Assembly: GCA_964456445.1 (NCBI GenBank) | Contig: CAYWBI010000061.1 | Span: forward strand, 1 to 19,343 | DNA length: 19,343 bases | Direction of reading: 5' to 3' | From: CAYWBI01 sp964456445 | GTDB taxonomy: Bacteria; Calditrichota; Calditrichia; Calditrichales; J004 | In this document: piece by piece, positions 13,304-19,343 of the stretch | Numbering within the stretch: position 1 is the first letter of the stretch | How the letters are laid out: every line of letters starts with the position of its first letter | Program-made: the position numbers and the translations under genes | The notes under the pieces: model-generated | Told to the model about the DNA's origin: nothing | Databases searched by the model: none | Seen by the model: the letters and a program-made list of their open reading frames with translations, nothing else

Positions 13304-16096
13304 TTAGTTTATGCGGATTGCCCCTGTTGTCAGTTTGATGCTTTTTTTGAATAGACCAGGTTCATATGGAACGGGCGGTAAAATATGTTGGCCTACTTTA
13401 TTTTTTGTCACAAATACAAGTTCTGTTCCCGGTTGCTTTTGGTTAGTGAGCAGCCATAAGGAGGCATGTCCTTTCCAGCCATCTGCTGATGATGCAAGTG
13501 CTTTTATAAATACCTCCTGTTTCCCGGAGGTAATTGGCGCTGTGTACCAAGCCCAGCCTTTGGACGCATATTGCGCTTTTAGATCAAGCTTTTGATCATT
13601 TAAAGTTATTTGGATTTTGGGAACATCTTTTAATACCTTTTCAGGTTCCGATTGCAGTAATAAAGCCATCCGGGCATTGCTCACGGTTTTGTTTAATGAA
13701 AAAGAGCCCTTAACACTTTCTCTTTCCCCTGTATCGGTTTTTATAAAACCGTTTGTTATATTTTGCGGGAATGCCGCGAAAATATTTTTTATCTGATCCG
13801 CCTGAACAGGCTTTCCATTGACACGGATAGATTCTACAACATTCGGGTTTAAAACTTTGGCATCAGCGGAGGATCCGAATAGATTTAAGCGATAACCGTT
13901 TCCATCAGCTATGGGAGCCCCGTCAAAAAACACACCGGCCAGCAACGGCCTGTTTACACTTTTTAAAGGATACAGTTCATAAACGGCTGTTTCATACCCC
14001 GATAGTTCAAGATCAATGGTATCGTTGGCCTTATAAAGATGAGGACTTATCCAGCGGGTGGGATAAATCCGCTCAAGAACAAGCTGCCCTGCATCCGGAT
14101 CCAAGTTATAAGCTGGTGACAAACCGATAGTGATTTTTTTACTGCCAATAGCAGGATTACGAACCGCGAGGATTCCCTTCCGACCTTTAAAATGTGCATA
14201 CCCATAGGCTTGCTGCGCACCCGGGTCGCCTCCAATCATAACTGTATTGGAAAGAATATCAAAATTGGCTTTTGCCCAATGTATTGATTGGGCAATTGCA
14301 GTCCATTCATTTTCATCCAAAATATCCGGCGAGATGTACAACTCCCACATCGAAACGCCACGTGCAAAATAAAGCAGGGCATTGTTCATAAATTTATCGA
14401 TAGGTTCACGACGACGAAGGTTTTGCAAATTGCCTTTTATTATCCCATGGGTCATGAGGTTGGCAATTGGAAACCATAGATCATTGATCTTAAAATCCTG
14501 GTAAAGGACCAGGTCGCGATAAGTCATCGCGGCATCCCTCTGGCTTATCGATGGAACCAGTGAATAGCCATAATCCCCGCCGCTCATCCAAATTTGATTT
14601 GCATATTGTACCCACCACGGGCTTAGCCATGTGCCGGAGGTAATATTTAAAAAAACATTTGGATGTTGCGCACGGACGGCTTTAATAACGGCAATAAGAG
14701 AATCCATGACGGCCCTGCGCGAATAGCCCCCTACCGGATGGCCATGACCCGGTTCACTACAGGAAAATTGTATGCCATCCCATTTGAAGAAACGCACTCC
14801 ATCCTTGTTTACAAAATCGGTAACCCTCTTTTTTAACAGACGACTATAATTTTTACCAGCCAGGCACATCATGATATTGTAGTCGTTTGTATCTTTGCCG
14901 ACTGTTTCGTAGCCATGCGCCTTCATCCAGTTTATCCTTAAATTGCGGTTTGAATATCCGCCGGTCGGGCCAAACCATAAACCGAGATTGGTACCCATTT
15001 TCTTTAATTCATCAACTATTGGCCGGAGCCCATTCGGAAATTGTTCATTCCGCAAACGCCAGTCACTTTTATATATATCCCAGCCATCGTCCAAAACAAA
15101 GGCATCAAGGTGTATATTGTTTTTTTCAACAAAATTCTCCCTGATCAGTTTAACGATACGCCGGATATTTTTTTCGTTCATTACATTTTTCTTAGGGATT
15201 TGCGGATATTCGGCCGCGCGCAAATCGTACCAGCTATTGTATAGCGTGTAAGGCTTTAACGGTGCCACACGGATCGTTTCCACATATTTTGAAAACCAGA
15301 GATGTTCTAAATTTGGCGGGGTAATTCCGATGACGCACCAAGGGCTTTGTATGGGAGAAGCATCTATCTTTTTGCCTTCTTCCACGGAACAAGCAACCTG
15401 CTGGGAGCCGTTCTTTACCCGTTTTAAGGTGTTCTCGGCAATGGGATATTCCATGCCAAAAAAATAGCCTCCGCCGACGTCGCGTAAAACCACCGGCTGG
15501 CCAAAACCACCAGGCTTGATCGTTTTCAACGGACCCGCGAACGTCTGTTTTAACGGAGAGATATTTTGTAAAAAATGAAAGCCATAAACGGTATCCCCGA
15601 TGATGATTTTCTTTTTAACAAAAAAGGCATCAACATCAAGCCGATAAACCAACGTTATGGAGAAAGGATTACCGATACCCTGGAGATGGATACGCAACTC
15701 CTGTGATCCATCTTTTTTTTGGTTGGTTGCGGCCCTTAACAGTCTAAAATCAACCGCGGACAGTTGCACTTCATTATCTGCATTATTTACTTTTCCGGGA
15801 GCGCTCCATGCCGTCCATAGAATTTTTAAACCAAAATTGCCATTGGATTTTAAGGATGGGGATGCTCCGTTAAAGAAAGCTTTGCTGCCTTCCGCCGCTG
15901 TGATTTCTTCGGAAACAAGCAGGCCTTTGCTGAAGTTGGTTTTTAGCCTTAAGTGACTGTTTTGCAGGGCATATGAAATATCTTCCGTAGTTAGGTTTGC
16001 CGCCTTCAGCATAAGATGGTTTGGGAGAAGAAAAAATACGAAGATGACAATTTTTAGAAGTAGTAGCTTTTTATTAAAAATTTTCTTACTTGTCAT
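13304..16096 (-). CDS. Exported GH36-like glycosidase (alpha-galactosidase-related)
   Basis: A 930-residue protein with an N-terminal signal or anchor segment (LLLLKIVIFVFFLLPNHLML after a lysine-rich start). An N-terminal beta-sandwich region (about 45-280) leads into a TIM barrel with LDDGW (335-339), the family hallmark of clan GH-D substrate binding. The likely nucleophile is Asp440 in FKWD, and the likely acid/base is Asp508 in WMSGGD. A C-terminal beta region (about 700-920) has a jelly-roll look (GWAWYTAPITSGKQEVFI) and may bind carbohydrate. The protein is longer than a plain GH36 enzyme, and the sequence around the acid/base differs from the classical pattern, so alpha-galactosidase activity is likely but not certain; another alpha-linked sugar is possible. 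Ribosome site AAAGGAAA precedes the ATG. It lies between the GH36 lipoprotein gene and the symporter gene in one operon. Confidence 0.8.
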   Translation of the reverse strand: MTSKKIFNKKLLLLKIVIFVFFLLPNHLMLKAANLTTEDISYALQNSHLRLKTNFSKGLLVSEEITAAEGSKAFFNGASPSLKSNGNFGLKILWTAWSAPGKVNNADNEVQLSAVDFRLLRAATNQKKDGSQELRIHLQGIGNPFSITLVYRLDVDAFFVKKKIIIGDTVYGFHFLQNISPLKQTFAGPLKTIKPGGFGQPVVLRDVGGGYFFGMEYPIAENTLKRVKNGSQQVACSVEEGKKIDASPIQSPWCVIGITPPNLEHLWFSKYVETIRVAPLKPYTLYNSWYDLRAAEYPQIPKKNVMNEKNIRRIVKLIRENFVEKNNIHLDAFVLDDGWDIYKSDWRLRNEQFPNGLRPIVDELKKMGTNLGLWFGPTGGYSNRNLRINWMKAHGYETVGKDTNDYNIMMCLAGKNYSRLLKKRVTDFVNKDGVRFFKWDGIQFSCSEPGHGHPVGGYSRRAVMDSLIAVIKAVRAQHPNVFLNITSGTWLSPWWVQYANQIWMSGGDYGYSLVPSISQRDAAMTYRDLVLYQDFKINDLWFPIANLMTHGIIKGNLQNLRRREPIDKFMNNALLYFARGVSMWELYISPDILDENEWTAIAQSIHWAKANFDILSNTVMIGGDPGAQQAYGYAHFKGRKGILAVRNPAIGSKKITIGLSPAYNLDPDAGQLVLERIYPTRWISPHLYKANDTIDLELSGYETAVYELYPLKSVNRPLLAGVFFDGAPIADGNGYRLNLFGSSADAKVLNPNVVESIRVNGKPVQADQIKNIFAAFPQNITNGFIKTDTGERESVKGSFSLNKTVSNARMALLLQSEPEKVLKDVPKIQITLNDQKLDLKAQYASKGWAWYTAPITSGKQEVFIKALASSADGWKGHASLWLLTNQKQPGTELVFVTKNKVGQHILPPVPYEPGLFKKSIKLTTGAIRIN

Positions 16097-16152
16097 TTGT
16101 TTCCTTTCATTGATAAAAATATTCTATAATGTTCAATGCCAGGCAAACCATC

Positions 16153-18201
16153 TTAAATCTTTTCCACTTTGATTAACAGATGACCGCTAAACTTTGTTTT
16201 TATTTTAGGACTGCCGCCATCAATTTCGCCAATATGCTTGCCATGTTCATAATCCGTAACTTCGTAACGGGCATGGGCAGACAACCCGCGTAAAGTAAGC
16301 AAACCGTTAAATTTTTTGGCATAAAAAGCATAAAACCATTTTCCATTTTTCCGGATTACATGTGTTTCGGGGCGATCAAAGCCGATATCATACAACCCAC
16401 CAAGATATTCACCTTTTGACAATTGGTACGTTTTATAGATATCGAGCCATTTTTGCCATTTTTTCTCTTTTTGATTTGTCAGCCTTACATCGCCACTTTC
16501 ATGGTTTATATATGTACCGACCGTAAATTTACTTCCCGGGACACCGCCCACACCTATTGTCGATGCAAAATCGTCTTTGCCGTCGCTTAACTCAACATGG
16601 TCCCCATAATAGGGCACATCCCCGCCCATCAATGCTTTATAGGTTTTTCCCTTGAGGCGTACCTGCCATGAACTTGTGGGATCGGAGCTTACCGGTTGAT
16701 TTAGATAGGGCATATTAAAAAATGAACAGGATGTGCCACAGGGACAAATCTCCACAACACCATTTGGTTTGAATTTTCGGGCAGTACTCGAAATGGATTT
16801 AAAAAAAGCAGGCAAAGCATGCACGGCATCCAGGGGCGATTTGTGGTGATGTTTTGGATTGTAGCAAGGCGGCACCGCATTTAGATATTGACCGTCAATT
16901 TTTAAACCGTCAAAACCCCAATCAACCAAAAATTTTCGTACGAGTGAATCGGTATATGCTATAACAGGCTGAAACGACGGGCACAAATAATAGCTATCCC
17001 ACCAACTAATATCCTGGGTCGTCCCTTTTGCATTTATAAGAACCATTTCTGGATGCTGCCTGAACAAACGCGATGCCGGGGAGACGGCCAGAGGCGCCCA
17101 CCATAGTTTTGCCTTTAAACCTTTTGCATGGATTTTATCGACAAGTGCCCGCATATCAGCGTCGCCATGAGGAAATTTATGGGGATTGAGTGACCAATCA
17201 CCTACAGCCGTTTGCCAGCCATCATCCAGAACCACCCATTTAAATCCGAGTTTTTTTACCTTGGGCAAGGTCTCCAATATCTGACGGGGCGTAAATCCCC
17301 GTTCATATCCCCAGGCACACCATACAGGCTGATAGGCGCTATCCGGAAAGGGATCGAAGCGGATACCTTTCTTTTGCATAAAACGACTATAATTTTGAAG
17401 CGTCGAAAAATAATCGCCATGATGAGCCGAAATAAAAGTGGACAAGGTATGATATGATTGTCTCGGCCCTAAACGCGCATTGATCTCTCGGATTATCCCC
17501 AGCGATGCGCTGTTGTTTACGGTATCATAGGCAACAGGCAACGAAACCAGCTCCGGATGCATGGAAAGATGACCGATGGCAAGACCCCCATCCCGACGCC
17601 AGATATCGACAACGGGCGTTCCACCGCCATAGTCAGAAGCATTCATACCGAGATAGTTTTTTTGATAAAACCCCTTTTTGACCGGCCTTACCCAATCCGG
17701 ACGATCTTCATAGCTGCCGCTCTGAAACGACCAAAACATCGAATCTTTATCGGAAGGCGCCAGATTGTAATTGCTACTGCCCAAAAGTTTAAGCTGAATG
17801 GCCTTGATTCCTGTGTTTTTATAAAATATTTGTTTTACAAGCATGGATGGAAAATCTTCATAGGCTTTAATCACTACTGTTTTTTGCAGCGCTGCCTCCG
17901 GCCTTTTACTTATACCTGTAATGCTGAACTGCCGACCTGTCCCGATATGATCTTCAAAATGTTTTGTCCGTGATGATGTCCATGTAAAGTCGGAAACAGT
18001 CCCAAAGTTCGTAACCACGTAATCCGCCGGCTGAAAGCCGTCCATGATAATGGCCCCGGGAATAGAGATTCGGCTATATAATTTATTGTTAAAGATAATT
18101 TTTATTTTCGATGATTCAACAGCCATCGTTTTTTTTAAGTGGCTACATCCAAAGATAAAAAAATGTAAAAGAAATATCGGTAAAATGATCCGAGTTTTCA
18201 T
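16153..18201 (-). CDS. GH36-type alpha-galactosidase, lipoprotein
   Basis: A 682-residue enzyme with a lipoprotein signal. The hydrophobic stretch ends in FIFGC, making Cys19 the lipidation site. The residue after it is Ser, which in classical rules favours the outer membrane. After an N-terminal beta domain, the barrel has LDDGW (325-329), the nucleophile Asp436 in DGLKID, and the acid/base Asp507 in SSDPTSSWQVR. A cysteine-rich ICPCGTSC lies between them. These are the landmarks of GH36 enzymes that split alpha-galactosides such as melibiose, raffinose or side chains of galactomannan. A C-terminal beta domain completes it. A strong ribosome site (GGAGGGG, 9 bases before ATG) suggests high expression. 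It shares the operon with the second GH36-like gene, the symporter and the amidohydrolase. Plant-type seed sugars or algal galactolipid headgroups are possible targets, as inference. Confidence 0.85.
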   Translation of the reverse strand: MKTRIILPIFLLHFFIFGCSHLKKTMAVESSKIKIIFNNKLYSRISIPGAIIMDGFQPADYVVTNFGTVSDFTWTSSRTKHFEDHIGTGRQFSITGISKRPEAALQKTVVIKAYEDFPSMLVKQIFYKNTGIKAIQLKLLGSSNYNLAPSDKDSMFWSFQSGSYEDRPDWVRPVKKGFYQKNYLGMNASDYGGGTPVVDIWRRDGGLAIGHLSMHPELVSLPVAYDTVNNSASLGIIREINARLGPRQSYHTLSTFISAHHGDYFSTLQNYSRFMQKKGIRFDPFPDSAYQPVWCAWGYERGFTPRQILETLPKVKKLGFKWVVLDDGWQTAVGDWSLNPHKFPHGDADMRALVDKIHAKGLKAKLWWAPLAVSPASRLFRQHPEMVLINAKGTTQDISWWDSYYLCPSFQPVIAYTDSLVRKFLVDWGFDGLKIDGQYLNAVPPCYNPKHHHKSPLDAVHALPAFFKSISSTARKFKPNGVVEICPCGTSCSFFNMPYLNQPVSSDPTSSWQVRLKGKTYKALMGGDVPYYGDHVELSDGKDDFASTIGVGGVPGSKFTVGTYINHESGDVRLTNQKEKKWQKWLDIYKTYQLSKGEYLGGLYDIGFDRPETHVIRKNGKWFYAFYAKKFNGLLTLRGLSAHARYEVTDYEHGKHIGEIDGGSPKIKTKFSGHLLIKVEKI

Positions 18202-18263
18202 TTGTTATTTCCCCTCCAGGATCGATAAGTAAGCCCAAACACCAGGTATAGTGGGCAGGTTTA

Positions 18264-19289
18264 TTATATTGCAGCTTCATTAATGGATGGAAAGGCACGA
18301 AGTGCATTTTTAAAATATATCTTCTCTAAAACGTCCTGAGGCAAAGACAAGCCTGTAAAGTTTCCGCTAAATTCAGGGATTGTTATTTTTTGTGATGAGC
18401 GGAAGAAAAGTTCATCTTGTTTCCATAACAGTTCAAGCTGGCGCGCTGCAGTGGCCCGGTTCTCATTGGTGATAAAAAAATCCGTGGCATACATGATGCG
18501 GTCCTGGTATTTTATAAAGAAGTCATAAACTCTTTGGTGGTTATCCTTTGCCTGGTACATCAAATGGTTTACCCGGGCGGCCGTATCCACATAAGCCATG
18601 GGAAAACGATCCAGGAAGCGCGCAACCAAATCGACATCCCATTCCATACTACCAAGATGCGCATTGATTGTGACCAACTGTTTATGGGATTGCAACCGAT
18701 TGTCGCGGGCCATGAGCAATTCTTCATAACCGGGCATTTCCGGATGTTTATACATATAGTACTGAGGATGATGGGCAAAGTAATCACGGTCATAAGCCAT
18801 GGTCATTTCTGCCAAGGGCATCCAACAATTTTTTGGTTCCGCCTGGTGGAGCATGGTTGGAATATTCTGTTTTTCAAGATATTCAAATAAGGGATCAAAG
18901 CGGGGATCATCAATCAGGATGTAGCGCCCTTTTTCATCCGTAATTTCCATTCCGATATTTTTCCATAATTTAACGCCTGCAAAGCCAAATTCCAAGGCTT
19001 GTTCTATTTGCTTCTTAACCGGCTTAAACCAATTTTCATTTCGGCAGTTACGCGAAGAAAAGGTGGCCACCCCTATTATAACATCACCATCATTCTCCAG
19101 AAGATTGCACGCGGTTTGCTGCTGAGCGTCGATTGGGCCAAACTCGTCATATTCCACATTAATGGTGATGAGTTTAAACTTTTGCTTTCGGGCCAGTTTT
19201 ACTACAGATGTATTTTCCACATTAAAATGAAGATGCGCATCGACCTTCGGCATACTTTTAAAACTATTTTTATCGATCAGACCGTTCAA
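18264..19289 (-). CDS. Amidohydrolase-2 family metal-dependent hydrolase
   Basis: A 341-residue TIM-barrel protein of the amidohydrolase_2 type. The metal-binding HxH is His19-His21 (VDAHLHF). Then come Lys107 (GVKLWK), His148 (MLHQAEPKN), His211 (NAHLGSMEWD) and the catalytic aspartate Asp270 (YATDFF), in the order of the family. Members include decarboxylases and lactonases or amide hydrolases. No signal peptide is seen, so it is cytosolic. The start is TTG at 19289, since the first ATG-coded methionine in frame is too close to the HxH; AAAGGA lies 7 bases before the TTG, which fits. The TTG overlaps the stop of the upstream frame as TTGA, so the two are coupled. Its place ahead of two glycosidases and a symporter suggests it acts on a breakdown product such as a sugar lactone, but this is inference. 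Confidence 0.85.
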   Translation of the reverse strand: MNGLIDKNSFKSMPKVDAHLHFNVENTSVVKLARKQKFKLITINVEYDEFGPIDAQQQTACNLLENDGDVIIGVATFSSRNCRNENWFKPVKKQIEQALEFGFAGVKLWKNIGMEITDEKGRYILIDDPRFDPLFEYLEKQNIPTMLHQAEPKNCWMPLAEMTMAYDRDYFAHHPQYYMYKHPEMPGYEELLMARDNRLQSHKQLVTINAHLGSMEWDVDLVARFLDRFPMAYVDTAARVNHLMYQAKDNHQRVYDFFIKYQDRIMYATDFFITNENRATAARQLELLWKQDELFFRSSQKITIPEFSGNFTGLSLPQDVLEKIYFKNALRAFPSINEAAI

Positions 19290-19343
19290 AACAAATCCTT
19301 TCCATCCATTGACGCATCAACAAACCATGGATAGCGCTTTAAT
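19286..19343 (-). CDS. C-terminal tail of an unidentified upstream gene (partial)
   Basis: The minus-strand frame entering from the right edge reads LKRYPWFVDASMDGKDLF and then TGA at 19286-19288. The stop overlaps the TTG start of the amidohydrolase gene by 4 nt (TTGA), as seen at other junctions in this window. Only 18 codons are visible, so no family can be given. The overlap and the codon choice support a real gene end. Confidence 0.45.
   Translation of the reverse strand, partial: LKRYPWFVDASMDGKDLF

Overview
The window looks like a chromosomal segment of a Gram-negative, AT-leaning bacterium. Support for this is a lipoprotein signal on a glycosidase, an exported DUF3108 protein, a PhoR-type kinase with a periplasmic domain, and a Na+/solute symporter beside secreted glycosidases. 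The mix of families would fit the FCB/Calditrichota side of the tree, but that placement is inference and no rRNA or marker gene is present. No tRNA, rRNA, CRISPR array, intact insertion sequence or prophage gene was seen.

Left part (1-2281, + strand): a tightly packed operon holding the 3' part of a spore-photoproduct-lyase-like radical SAM protein (open at the left edge), a LOG-family nucleotide phosphoribohydrolase and a DUF2062 membrane protein. From 2282 to 3995 lies a repeat-rich stretch around one minus-strand gene, a threonine/serine dehydratase-type PLP enzyme. It is flanked by two inverted copies of a 51-bp repeat (43/51 identical), and also holds a perfect 24-bp palindrome and REP-like hairpins.

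Middle part (3996-11342, - strand): a DUF3108 exported protein is translationally coupled to a YheT-type alpha/beta hydrolase. The hydrolase reading frame is broken by what looks like one missing base near 4827, so its N-terminus lies in another frame and its real start is the GTG at 4942. Next come a PhoB/PhoR-like two-component system with a terminator-like hairpin downstream, a D-2-hydroxyacid dehydrogenase, and a pair in which a MeaB-type GTPase gene overlaps a PaaI-type hotdog thioesterase gene.

Right part (11497-19343, - strand): a carbohydrate-use operon. Reading along the minus strand it contains the tail of an unidentified gene, an amidohydrolase-2 family protein, a GH36-type alpha-galactosidase lipoprotein, a second exported GH36-like glycosidase, an SSS-family sodium:solute symporter, and a 47-residue single-span membrane protein whose ATG overlaps the symporter stop. 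A strong rho-independent terminator closes it. The proposed logic is that alpha-galactosidic material is cut at the cell surface or in the periplasm and the freed sugar enters with Na+. The most notable points are the hidden 47-residue protein coupled to the symporter, the frameshifted YheT gene, and the inverted repeat pair around the dehydratase gene.
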